From: Selenomonas sp. FOBRC6
GTDB lineage: Bacteria > Bacillota > Negativicutes > Selenomonadales > Selenomonadaceae
Assembly: GCF_000286455.1 (NCBI RefSeq)
Contig: NZ_ALKG01000092.1
Coordinates: 1 to 36,014 of the forward strand
Length of the DNA stretch: 36,014 nt
Direction of reading: 5' to 3'
The translations under genes and the position numbers were made by a program. Positions 25,881-33,589 of the stretch are shown one piece after another. The notes below the pieces were generated by a model. That model made no database searches and had not been told where the DNA came from. It saw nothing but the letters and a program-made list of their open reading frames with translations. Within the stretch, counting starts at the first letter, position 1, and each line of letters starts with the position of its first letter.

Positions 25881-25908
25881 ATTATAGCCCCTTCCAAAAA
25901 TTTTTCAA
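25881..25908 (-). promoter_or_regulatory. Promoter of the ArsC/Spx-like gene
   Basis: On the - strand, TTGAAA (25908-25903), 16 bases and TATAAT (25886-25881). It lies back-to-back with the hsp20 promoter, 18 bases away. Confidence 0.7.
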
Positions 25909-25926
25909 ACTTTTCTTTTTGACCTA

Positions 25927-25954
25927 TTGATTTTTTGACTATTTGAGGTATAAT
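25927..25954 (+). promoter_or_regulatory. Promoter of hsp20
   Basis: TTGATT (25927-25932), 16 bases and TATAAT (25949-25954). No CIRCE-type inverted repeat is visible near it. The leader to the hsp20 start is about 100 bases and I assign no structure to it. Confidence 0.65.
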
Positions 25955-26060
25955 AACAATCGAAAGGTGATTCAAACCATCTTCCCAATCAAAAGCAACT
26001 GAATGGCATATCGAATACCAAACATCGCATATGCCCCAAATCTCTAAGGAGTTGATTACC

Positions 26061-26519
26061 ATGTTTGGACTTGTACCTTTTGCTGGACGCCGTAACCTTT
26101 CGCAGCGTGACAGCGCGAATCCGTTCGCACTCTTCGACGCAATGCACGATTCCTTCTTCCGCGATGACTTCCCTGCCGCGAACTGGGGCGCGAGCTCATT
26201 CAAGGTGGACGTGAAGGACAGCGGCGATCACTACGAGCTGAGCGCCGATCTGCCGGGCATGACGAAGGACGACATCGCCCTCCACTACGAGAACGGCTAT
26301 CTCACGATTGCCGCCTCGCGCACGGAGTCGAAGGATGAAAAGGACGATGCAGGCAACTACATCCGCCGCGAGCGTCACACGGGCGAAGTCAGCCGCTCGT
26401 TCTACATCGACGGCATCGACGACGCGAACATCCACGCCGAGTTCAAGGACGGCGTGCTGCAGGTGAACCTGCCGAAGACGGCAGAGGCACCGACGCGCAA
26501 GCAGATCGAGATTCACTGA
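26061..26519 (+). CDS. Small heat shock protein, Hsp20/alpha-crystallin family
   Basis: An ATP-independent holdase chaperone of 152 residues. The N-terminal arm (MFGLVPFAGRR..., to about 40) precedes an alpha-crystallin domain (about 45-140) with FKVDVKDSGDHYELSADLPG, ENGYLTIAASR, and the conserved FKDGVLQVNLPK strand. The C-terminal tail ends KQIEIH, holding the I-x-I/V-type assembly motif. I start it at the ATG at 26061, nine bases after AAGGAG; an in-frame ATG at 26031 lacks this site. Single-gene unit with its own promoter and downstream hairpin. Confidence 0.96.
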   Translation: MFGLVPFAGRRNLSQRDSANPFALFDAMHDSFFRDDFPAANWGASSFKVDVKDSGDHYELSADLPGMTKDDIALHYENGYLTIAASRTESKDEKDDAGNYIRRERHTGEVSRSFYIDGIDDANIHAEFKDGVLQVNLPKTAEAPTRKQIEIH

Positions 26520-26546
26520 AGAACAGCGCAATACGCGCACATAAAC

Positions 26547-26590
26547 GGGGCGTTGTACGAAGCGAAAAACTTCGTACAACGCCCCTATTT
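26547..26590. terminator. Hairpin terminator after hsp20
   Basis: Perfect 16-base arms (26547-26562 and 26570-26585) around loop CGAAAAA, followed by TATTTG. The tail is short but the stem is very stable. It may also serve the convergent island operon, whose last gene ends at 26701. Confidence 0.8.
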
Positions 26591-26700
26591 GCGTGCATAA
26601 GATTTCATTTCCTCACATGAGTGGATGCCGAAACGGTCATGTTTCTTTTTGCGTGATCGGTAACGCTCCATCAATCCCATACACCAATTTCAGATATATT

Positions 26701-27228
26701 TTACAACACACGAAAAGTAATCCTATCGTCAAGACGATCCATCGTTTCCACGTCGCATATATGATTTCCCGTGAGTGCGGTTTGGATGTGATAAAAATAT
26801 AATCTGTCCTTTACAAACCGGACAAACTCCCGTGAGCGGCGTTTGTAACCGTAATCATTCAGCATTGTTCGAAGTTTCATCCAGACACATTCGTTCTTGC
26901 TGATAAACAAAATACGAATCCTTAGTTCTTTGAAAAATAAATCCATATCGAAATCATTCCGTAGCATGGATTCATCTGATCGTTCCCTGCCACACATTTC
27001 TTGTATGGCGGGAATTTCTGCATCCATTGCAGCTTTATCCTGCATATAGTCAGACCAGTACATGACAGCCAATGCCCACTTCTTATAATCACTTCGATAC
27101 TCAGACCGGAGGTATGCGTTATCTTCCTGCCAAATACGGCGTGTTAGTTTCATGGCATCTGTTATTGGGAGCATATTCCTGCCGATAATACGCGCCACAT
27201 CGACCGGACTATAAAACAGTTCATGCAT
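26701..27228 (-). CDS. Hypothetical protein, last gene of the helicase-nuclease island
   Basis: A 175-residue protein of a family I do not recognise. It is soluble, has no signal or membrane segment, looks largely alpha-helical, and is rich in aromatic and basic residues (for example KKWALAVMYWSDYM and YGYKRRSREFVRFVKDRLYFY). Its ATG lies six bases after the helicase stop, and its ribosome site (GAGGAG) is formed by the last codons of the helicase gene, so the two are translationally coupled. That tight link suggests an accessory subunit, inhibitor or immunity role for the helicase-nuclease, but this is inference from position only. Codon use is A+T-rich like the rest of the island. Confidence 0.8.
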   Translation of the reverse strand: MHELFYSPVDVARIIGRNMLPITDAMKLTRRIWQEDNAYLRSEYRSDYKKWALAVMYWSDYMQDKAAMDAEIPAIQEMCGRERSDESMLRNDFDMDLFFKELRIRILFISKNECVWMKLRTMLNDYGYKRRSREFVRFVKDRLYFYHIQTALTGNHICDVETMDRLDDRITFRVL

Positions 27229-27234
27229 TTCGGC

Positions 27235-29499
27235 TCACTCCTCTGCTTTATCGCCTTTGGATGCGTTACAGGATTTGCACAACACTTGCAGATTGTCCAG
27301 CACGGATTGTCCCCCATCATTCATAGGTTTTATATGGTCAACTTCGAGGCCATGACGACCTGAAAAGACTTTACCGCACTTGGCACATTGATAGCCGCCT
27401 TCCACTTTGGCGTTGGCGTAGGCATCATCATACAGTGTTTTGCCCAACTTTGGATTGATTTGAGAGATTTCGTAGAGCGTTAAGGATTCAATAGGTCGTT
27501 TATCATATTTCACTTGGGGGATAATCGGATATTCATCCGGGTCGGAGATTTTCAAAATCTCAATATTGATGAGCTTTCTGAGATATGTCTTTTTACCAAA
27601 AAATAGGCGCAAAATATTATCGTCACTGTTTTCCCAGAGTTCATCCACATATTCCTGTTCCCTCTGCCGATCCATTCTGTCGTCCCATATTTTTCGCGCA
27701 ATCAAATGGACATCAAGTTTATCTCTGTCCACTTGCTCAAAGGTATAAAACTTGGGCACAAAATCTTTCTGGGCATAGTATTTGAGGATATGTTGAATAT
27801 CCTTCGGGTCGTAAGAGGGAATCATCTCTTCGTAAAAAAATTGTTCTCGACTTTTTTGCTCCAATTCCTCAAGCTGTTCTGCCGATAAATATTCTCCCTC
27901 TATGGATGCCCAATCAAAAAGATGCGGCAATTCTTCCATGAATTTATCATAGGCATCCTTGGTGCTGTTATACACCATGACTTGATAGGAAAAGTCCACG
28001 CCATCTTCATTGATGTATTGAAACGCATACATACCGATGGGGATACGCTCGAAGAAGGGGACGGCTTCAAGCTCGGTGGTATCAATCGTATCGTTGACGA
28101 TAGCGGCAAATTCCTCGATTTTGGCAATAGCAATCCAGCGAAGTTCGCGCTTTTTATAATCGACATCTTCTGGGTTTTCACGCCCTCCGTAGAAAATAGT
28201 TTCCGGGCTGACCCAAGAAATATGCTCGTTCCAATCGTCCATAAAGGCCACGATGTAGGAATATGGAGTGCCGCCCGCCGCTTCCCCCCGCAGCGCACGT
28301 CCTACCATTTGGGTCATCAAGATCGTGGAAACCGTGGGACGAGCCAAAAAGACTGTTTTCGTCATGGGAAGGTCAACGCCCTCGGTCAATATGTTCACAT
28401 TAACTAAAACCTGCACGTCACCGCGACGATATTCCTCCAAATACTCCTCATTATTTTTACTGCTTATGGTCACACCCGTCCAGCCGTCTTTGATGGTAGA
28501 AACGATATATCGGGCAGGAATTTTGGCGTCATTAAATAATTTTGTCAAGGCGATTGCATGGTCGATGCTGACGGTAAAAATAATAGTTTGCCCGTATTCT
28601 TTCGCCTTTGCTTTATAGGTATCCAAAATCAGCCGATTACGAGGACCGGATTCAGCGATTTTCTTCGCTATATCCGGCGGCAGAGTATCCAAATGCTGAA
28701 TCGTCTCCAAGGATTTGCTGCCCAATCCTTCGCCGTAATTCTCATCGGTAAAGTAGGTTTCAAAGCGAGGTTTCGACAAGATGTGGCGGTTTATAAGTGT
28801 TTTGAGATCTGTTTTATAGACCATGCCAATCTTATTTTGCACAACGTTTCCATTTTCCATCCCGTCGTGGTAAATATCAGCAAGCAACATTTGTTCGCTT
28901 TCGGAGGTGCGAAAAGGTGTCGCCGTGAGACCGATGAGTTTTACATTGGGAACACGCGCAGCTACATACTGAATCACTTTTTGATACGTTTTCGCCGTGG
29001 AGTGGTGCGCCTCGTCCACCACCATGTATATTTCCTTCTCATCTTTAAGCCACGGGTCAAGCCGTTCCAAATTCTTCCCAATGCTGTCCTTGCTGATAAT
29101 GAGCAAATTATCCGTCGGTTCAATATGTACAGCTCGATCGTGTTTCATCTCTCCCGACACAATACGATAGCGGAAGGAAGTAATATGCGGAAGTTCTGCA
29201 GCCACAGCAAACTTGATGAACGACTTTGCGGCTTGATCTAAAAGCATCTGACGGTGAGCCAGCCAAAGAATTTTGATTTCCCGATCGAGTGCGCGACGCA
29301 AAAGCCACTTTGATGCCGTGTAGGTTTTTCCGGCACCGGTCGGCAAAACGACCATCGTGCTGTACGCATTGTAGGCGTTATCCATTTTATCCAGGGCTGT
29401 CATTGCCTCCTGCTGATGCTCAAAGGGCGGTCTTTCCGGCGCACCTTTTGCGGGGAAAACTTCTCCTGCCGCCGTGATTTCTACCAATTCTTGTGACAC
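27235..29499 (-). CDS. SF2 DEAD/DEAH-type helicase with C-terminal HNH nuclease
   Basis: A 754-residue fusion of a DNA translocase/helicase and an endonuclease. Helicase motifs appear in order: Walker A TGAGKT (54-59), DEAH (162-165), TATPFR (192-197), TEGVDLP (372-378) and the arginine-finger motif QMVGRALRG (397-405), in the style of type I/III restriction R subunits (ResIII). The C-terminus (703-754) is a complete HNH domain: zinc cysteines C705, C708, C741 and C744, catalytic VDHIKP (H722) and NLQ (N736). The middle (about 420-700) has no motif I recognise. It starts at GTG 29499 with AGAGGA upstream and lies between a putative reader gene (55 bases away) and a coupled orphan gene. Its likely role is cleaving foreign or modified DNA. 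Confidence 0.92.
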   Translation of the reverse strand: MSQELVEITAAGEVFPAKGAPERPPFEHQQEAMTALDKMDNAYNAYSTMVVLPTGAGKTYTASKWLLRRALDREIKILWLAHRQMLLDQAAKSFIKFAVAAELPHITSFRYRIVSGEMKHDRAVHIEPTDNLLIISKDSIGKNLERLDPWLKDEKEIYMVVDEAHHSTAKTYQKVIQYVAARVPNVKLIGLTATPFRTSESEQMLLADIYHDGMENGNVVQNKIGMVYKTDLKTLINRHILSKPRFETYFTDENYGEGLGSKSLETIQHLDTLPPDIAKKIAESGPRNRLILDTYKAKAKEYGQTIIFTVSIDHAIALTKLFNDAKIPARYIVSTIKDGWTGVTISSKNNEEYLEEYRRGDVQVLVNVNILTEGVDLPMTKTVFLARPTVSTILMTQMVGRALRGEAAGGTPYSYIVAFMDDWNEHISWVSPETIFYGGRENPEDVDYKKRELRWIAIAKIEEFAAIVNDTIDTTELEAVPFFERIPIGMYAFQYINEDGVDFSYQVMVYNSTKDAYDKFMEELPHLFDWASIEGEYLSAEQLEELEQKSREQFFYEEMIPSYDPKDIQHILKYYAQKDFVPKFYTFEQVDRDKLDVHLIARKIWDDRMDRQREQEYVDELWENSDDNILRLFFGKKTYLRKLINIEILKISDPDEYPIIPQVKYDKRPIESLTLYEISQINPKLGKTLYDDAYANAKVEGGYQCAKCGKVFSGRHGLEVDHIKPMNDGGQSVLDNLQVLCKSCNASKGDKAEE

Positions 29500-29554
29500 A
29501 GTTTCTTCCTCTCTTTCTTAAGCAACGAAAAATTCTATCAATTCCTTGCAATCG

Positions 29555-30181
29555 TTAAGGATCCAGTTCGGGAGGATATTCGTTCAGCCAATTATCACCG
29601 TTATATTCTTCCATGTTTTTTAGCAGCCGCTCCACAAACGACGCTGCTTCCGGCTCACTGGCATACCAGAGCATGGATTGCCCAAAACCGTATCCTTTGG
29701 TCTTTGCTACAGGCGCATTCCATATGTGTCTGTGTCGTGTTTCTCGGGGCAGCAATACGCAATTCTCAGATTTCGCCTCCACATTGTACCCCTGAGTATC
29801 GCCGTCTTCATATTCAAGTTCTTGAATTTCACGGTATACGGTAGCGTGCTTATACCAGCCCATAACGGATGTTTCGTTCAAATTCGTGGTCGCACACCAG
29901 ATAACGCAAATATCGTCAACGGCATCATCTGTGGCTGTGGCATTTCCTCCTCTGATGTTTTCTATGCGGAGCTGATTGATATAACCGCTTTTACCACGCT
30001 TTGGCTCGACGAAACCAAAACACATCTCGCCATCCTCGGTTTGCACAGGCATAAAGTTCCTGCCTTCTCCGCAATCGCCTGTTTCACGGGGATATTTACC
30101 GCCATTAAAAGGTTTATCCTTTGGGCAAACTCCCTTATACCAAATCATCGAGGCAATTTTACAAAATAGAACCTTTTCCAA
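29555..30181 (-). CDS. PUA/EVE-like putative modified-base reader protein
   Basis: A 208-residue protein without signal or membrane segments. Segments such as MIWYKGV, PFNGGKYPRE, CFGFVEP, VIWCAT, VMGWYKHATVYRE, NCVLLP and GFGQSMLWYA recall a domain I remember from fusions to HNH and other nuclease genes, and the GWYK-VYR pattern is reminiscent of PUA-superfamily (EVE/YTH/ASCH) readers that flip modified bases into an aromatic pocket. This assignment is from memory and moderate at best. The start is TTG at 30181 with AAGGGGTG six bases upstream; the next ATG (30148) has no ribosome site. It is immediately upstream of the helicase-HNH gene, so it may give that enzyme target specificity. Confidence 0.75.
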   Translation of the reverse strand: MEKVLFCKIASMIWYKGVCPKDKPFNGGKYPRETGDCGEGRNFMPVQTEDGEMCFGFVEPKRGKSGYINQLRIENIRGGNATATDDAVDDICVIWCATTNLNETSVMGWYKHATVYREIQELEYEDGDTQGYNVEAKSENCVLLPRETRHRHIWNAPVAKTKGYGFGQSMLWYASEPEAASFVERLLKNMEEYNGDNWLNEYPPELDP

Positions 30182-30196
30182 TGATTACACCCCTTG

Positions 30197-30426
30197 CTAA
30201 ATTTGAAACCAAATGTACTTTTTATTACAGGCTGTCTTGCAGCCTGTGACAGACGGTGGGCTCTGCACAACTTGCCGCCGAACCTCACCGCAAAGAGAGC
30301 ATTTCCATGGAGAAGAAGGACTGCTTTCGACAACGACCTATGATATGCCAATGGTAAATGCCACCATAAGCAGTAAAATAAGAATTTCGTCAAGGATTTC
30401 AAAGCAGTTCTATTTTCCCTTTTCAT
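30197..30426 (-). pseudogene. Decayed small membrane/zinc-ribbon protein gene
   Basis: An ATG at 30426 overlaps the WYL stop as ATGA and reads MKRENRTALK. After an apparent frameshift, another frame continues with a hydrophobic segment (ILILLLMVAFTIGIS, about 30388-30341), is broken by TAG at 30340-30338, then resumes in the same frame for 46 codons with WKCSLCGEVRR, a later VTGC and a YIW, ending at TAG 30199-30197. Trp-x-Cys-x-x-Cys-Gly followed by Cys and Trp looks like a small zinc-ribbon protein. One frameshift and one nonsense codon therefore split what looks like an 80-residue membrane-anchored gene. A hairpin (30227-30247) lies inside it. This could also be chance. Confidence 0.45.
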
Positions 30427-31430
30427 CTGACATCTTCCCAACCGTCATAATCTCTGTTCACGATCTTTTCTGCTACGGATAACCATTCGTCCCTCAACTC
30501 CTGCGGAGCAATCACATCTACTTGACTTCCTTGACTCAAGAGCCATATCAAAATACCGTAACCATAGACTTCGGCACTTATATCATATACGCCTGTGTCG
30601 CGCTTCTTTGCCTTGGCCGTTGGCAAACGATCCAAAACATGTTCTACGGTATCCCCAAAATAACGAAACTTTATCCGCATCAAATCGCCATCGTACATGA
30701 ACTGCACACGTTTTCTAAATTCACCGTCACGGAATTTATCACGATAAGGAATACTAAATTTTTCTTCTAGGGTTAATACATCCTTCATTCTGTCCAATCG
30801 ATAGGTACGAAATTCGTCTTCCAACTCGTACGTTTGCAGTCCTATCAAATAAAAATAAAACTCAGAGAATATCACTGCGAGAGGTTTAACTGTCCGCTCC
30901 TTTGTTCTGCCGTCTTGCCGTGTGTACGAAAATTTAATTGGATGTTCCTGAATAATGGCATTGGACACTTGCCACAAAATATCTACTAAGGCCTTCTTGT
31001 GTTGAAGCGGGACATACTTTACCGATTCGCTTTTTATGACGCCTTCCACAACTTTTCTCTGCGTCGGTGTAGCTTGTGCCAATAATTTCGTGAGCAGCTG
31101 CTCCATTTCCTCCTTGATAAAAGCACGACTTTCCAAGAGAATCTTACATACGGCAAGAACTTCTTGATTAGATAGCCACGCGCGCTCGAATCGCGCAAGA
31201 TAGTAATAATTTTGACCTCGGTTATATTTGACCGTAGCGTCTGGCTCATACCCATGTTTGTCAGCAAGATAATTGCGAATGTCATCGATATCCCGCTGTA
31301 TTGTTTTCTCACCCACGCCGTAATAACTCGTTAAGTCCCGCTTTGATAAATGCTCCCCCTTGTTTAGTCTCTCAAATATATCGAGCATCCGTAGGCCCTT
31401 ATCCCCCTTGTAGTCCAATATGGCGGTCAT
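30423..31430 (-). CDS. WYL-domain transcriptional regulator
   Basis: A 335-residue DNA-binding regulator. An N-terminal winged helix-turn-helix (about 14-56, with LSKRDLTSYYGVGEKTIQRD) is followed by a linker, a WYL-type ligand domain (about 140-230, with FSYTRQDGRTKERTVKPLAV and FYFYLIGLQTYE) and a C-terminal WCX-like domain. WYL regulators often control phage-defence operons and are thought to sense nucleic acid or nucleotide ligands. It is the first gene of the island, read from its own promoter, with ATG at 31430 preceded by GGGGG. It probably autoregulates the cassette. Confidence 0.92.
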   Translation of the reverse strand: MTAILDYKGDKGLRMLDIFERLNKGEHLSKRDLTSYYGVGEKTIQRDIDDIRNYLADKHGYEPDATVKYNRGQNYYYLARFERAWLSNQEVLAVCKILLESRAFIKEEMEQLLTKLLAQATPTQRKVVEGVIKSESVKYVPLQHKKALVDILWQVSNAIIQEHPIKFSYTRQDGRTKERTVKPLAVIFSEFYFYLIGLQTYELEDEFRTYRLDRMKDVLTLEEKFSIPYRDKFRDGEFRKRVQFMYDGDLMRIKFRYFGDTVEHVLDRLPTAKAKKRDTGVYDISAEVYGYGILIWLLSQGSQVDVIAPQELRDEWLSVAEKIVNRDYDGWEDVR

Positions 31431-31472
31431 CTTTTCCCCCGTCTGATTTTTATTATACGCCCCAATATGGAC

Positions 31473-31501
31473 ATTATAAGGCCATTTCTGATCTTTTTCA
31501 A
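31473..31501 (-). promoter_or_regulatory. Promoter of the WYL regulator and island operon
   Basis: On the - strand, TTGAAA (31501-31496), a 17-base spacer and TATAAT (31478-31473). A second TATAAT lies at 31457-31452 without an obvious -35 box. The stretch from here to 31665 holds no other gene I can support. Confidence 0.75.
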
Positions 31502-31665
31502 GGAATTGGATAAATACAGATAATCAACGGATTGAAAATGAGCTTATAACCAAGCAGCACCAAAAATGTATGCTCACACAGAAGAAAACTTTTATTTTTC
31601 AAAAAATATTCTCATCCTTTGTTTTTGTGGTATACTGTATACAGTTGTTGAAAAACAGGAGGAAT

Positions 31666-31869
31666 ATGATGAAGAGACTCTATGCTGCCTATGGCAGTAA
31701 TCTTAATGAAACGCTGATAAAATAGACCCTCAGATTGGCGTAGATTTTTCGTCCGAACAAGGAGGCAAACCGGATGGCTGTGCGCAAGGGGCTTGAGAGC
31801 CAGTACCCGACGATGGGTGTCGAGACGCTCGTCAAGGGCTTTACGGCAATGATTGAGGCATTGGACTGA
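31666..31869 (+). pseudogene. Gene scar: gamma-glutamylcyclotransferase-like start joined to an unrelated tail
   Basis: After AGGAGG, ATGATG opens a reading frame MMKRLYAAYGSNLNE, the characteristic beginning of gamma-glutamylcyclotransferase/AIG2-like proteins (YGSNL is the substrate loop). It stops at TAG 31723-31725. The same frame resumes past a second TAG (31738-31740) and reads IFRPNKEANRMAVRKG...MIEALD to TGA 31867-31869, which is not the expected tail of that family. Family members are about 100-150 residues, so most of the gene is missing. I read this as a deletion scar joining two gene ends. A small gene starting at ATG 31774, which has its own AAGGAGG site, is an alternative for the tail. 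Confidence 0.55.
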
Positions 31870-31901
31870 CAATACAGCGGGCATCGAAAGGAGAGAGCAT
31901 C

Positions 31902-33290
31902 ATGCGAACGGAACACGATTTTCTCGGTGAACTGGAAGTCCCCGATGATGTCTACTACGGCGTGCAGACGATGCGTGCCATCGAGAATTTCTACATCACG
32001 GGACAGAAGCTCGACCCCGACTTCATTATCGCACTCGCACAGGTCAAAAAGGCGGCGGCACTCGCGAACATGGACACGGGGCGCCTCTCTCACGCGATCG
32101 GCGACGTGCTTGTACAGGCGGCGGATGAGATCATCGCGGGTCAGCACATCGACCAGTTCCCCGTCGACCCGATCCAGGGCGGTGCGGGCACGTCCGTCAA
32201 CATGAACATGAACGAGGTGCTCTGCAACCGTGCCCTCGAGCTGCGCGGCGAGGCAAAGGGACGCTATGACATCATCTCGCCGAACAATCACGCGAATATG
32301 GCGCAGTCGACGAACGATGCGTTCCCGACGGGCATCAAGGTCTGCCTCTCAGCAAAGAGCGCGGTGTTCCTCGCCTCGCTCGACCGCCTCGCATCAGAGC
32401 TGGAGAAAAAAGCGACCGCGTTCCGCGCCATCCTCAAGATGGGACGCACCCATTTGCAGGACGCTGTCCCCATTACACTCGGACAGGAGATGGGCTCATA
32501 CGCGTCCGCCGTGCGCCGCTCGATGCGCCGCATCCGCTACGTTCAGCGGCACATCCACACGATCAACATGGGCGGCACTGCCGTCGGTACGGGGCTGAAC
32601 GCCGAGCCCGCCTATATCAAGGCGGTCGCCAAACGGCTCTCGGAGATCACGGGCGAGCAGTACCGTACGTCTCAGAATATCATCGATGCGACGAACAACA
32701 CGGACGCGTTCGCCGATTTCTCCTCCGCGCTCAAGAATGCGGCACTCGTCCTCATTAAGCTCGCAAACGACATCCGCCTGATGGCATCGGGACCGCGCTG
32801 CGGACTGAACGAGCTGCATCTGCCCATGCGCCAGCCGGGCTCGTCGATCATGCCGGGCAAGGTCAACCCCGTCATCGCCGAGGTGCTCGATCAGGCGTGC
32901 TATCAGGTCATCGCGGGCGACCTCGCCGTGACGCTCGCCGTGGAGAACGGACAGTTCGAGCTGAACGTCATGGAGCCGGTCATGGCGTTCAATATGTTCA
33001 ACTCGCTGAACTATCTCACGCGTGCGGTCGACACCTTCGTCGACAAGCTCCTCGTCGACCTGAAGCCGAATGTCGAGCAGTGCCAGAAGTGGCTCGACAA
33101 CAGCGTCGGCATCGTCACCGCACTCCTGCCGCACATTGGCTATGAGAAGTCCGCCGAGCTCGCGCGCGAGGCGTATACGACGGGCAAGCCCATCCGCGAG
33201 ATCATCCTCGAGCAGGGCATCCTCTCGAAGAAGGAACTGAACCACATCCTCTCGCCACGTCAGATGACGCGCCCGGGGATTGCCGAGTAG
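31902..33290 (+). CDS. aspA: Aspartate ammonia-lyase
   Basis: Reversibly deaminates aspartate to fumarate and ammonia, feeding fumarate respiration or dicarboxylate exchange in anaerobes. The product has 462 residues, close to the family norm. It begins MRTEHDFLGELEVPDDVYYG, as AspA proteins do, and shows GGAGTSVNMNMNEV, NNHANMAQSTNDAFPTG, GRTHLQDAVPITLGQE and the superfamily signature GSSIMPGKVNP (about 313-323) with the flexible catalytic-serine loop. Fumarase C shares these motifs, but the N-terminal segment and the neighbouring dicarboxylate transporter favour AspA. The ATG follows AAAGGAG by eight bases. Confidence 0.95.
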   Translation: MRTEHDFLGELEVPDDVYYGVQTMRAIENFYITGQKLDPDFIIALAQVKKAAALANMDTGRLSHAIGDVLVQAADEIIAGQHIDQFPVDPIQGGAGTSVNMNMNEVLCNRALELRGEAKGRYDIISPNNHANMAQSTNDAFPTGIKVCLSAKSAVFLASLDRLASELEKKATAFRAILKMGRTHLQDAVPITLGQEMGSYASAVRRSMRRIRYVQRHIHTINMGGTAVGTGLNAEPAYIKAVAKRLSEITGEQYRTSQNIIDATNNTDAFADFSSALKNAALVLIKLANDIRLMASGPRCGLNELHLPMRQPGSSIMPGKVNPVIAEVLDQACYQVIAGDLAVTLAVENGQFELNVMEPVMAFNMFNSLNYLTRAVDTFVDKLLVDLKPNVEQCQKWLDNSVGIVTALLPHIGYEKSAELAREAYTTGKPIREIILEQGILSKKELNHILSPRQMTRPGIAE

Positions 33291-33306
33291 CTTGGCAGAA
33301 AAGGCT

Positions 33307-33352
33307 GCTGTTGCACAAAGTCTTTTTTGACTCCTGCAACAGCCCTTTGTTT
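33307..33352 (+). terminator. Probable terminator of aspA
   Basis: GCTGTTGCA (33307-33315) pairs with TGCAACAGC (33335-33343) around a loop containing a T-run, followed by CCTTTGTTT. It lies 16 bases after the aspA stop. Confidence 0.65.
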
Positions 33353-33399
33353 GTCTTTCCTAAATGCTCAAACCGCCCCTTCCACCGCTTCGCAATCCC

Positions 33400-33468
33400 C
33401 CTCCCCCGCTCTGGCAGGGGAGGCTTTTCATTACGGCATATTAGCTTCCCCCGTCGCTACGGGGGAAG
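33400..33468. repeat. Paired G/C-rich hairpins in the aspA-dcuC spacer, REP/MITE-like
   Basis: Two palindromes lie close together: CCTCCCC/GGGGAGG (33400-33406 and 33417-33423) and CTTCCCCCGT/ACGGGGGAAG (33445-33454 and 33459-33468). The following bases (GTGGCGAACGTAGTGAGCCG) resemble the edge of a dispersed intergenic palindromic element. No second copy is in the window, so the assignment rests on form only. Confidence 0.45.
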
Positions 33469-33589
33469 TGGCGAACGTAGTGAGCCGATAGTGGTGCTCC
33501 AAGAGCAGCCTCTTTTCGTGAAGGAATTCACATTTATTTGTCGAAATTCAGTATAGTTTTGTAGTTTTTATTCAAAGGAGGTCTTTTCA

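Noticed and set aside
26593-26802. 69-codon + strand frame overlapping the end of the island
   Set aside because: No ribosome site or family resemblance; it runs antisense into the 175-residue gene.
30145-30441. 98-codon - strand frame between the WYL and reader genes
   Set aside because: It overlaps the reader's start and loses sense after about ten codons; the alternative frame with the membrane helix and Cys motif is more coherent, so I treat the region as a pseudogene.
26591-31665. Attachment-site direct repeats flanking the A+T-rich island
   Set aside because: Comparison of the two flanks by eye found no convincing direct repeat, tRNA gene or integrase, so the boundaries and mode of transfer remain unsupported.
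31551-31704. Short + strand frame with a hydrophobic stretch before the gene scar
   Set aside because: No ribosome site, and its end is merely the shifted frame of the gamma-glutamylcyclotransferase-like start.
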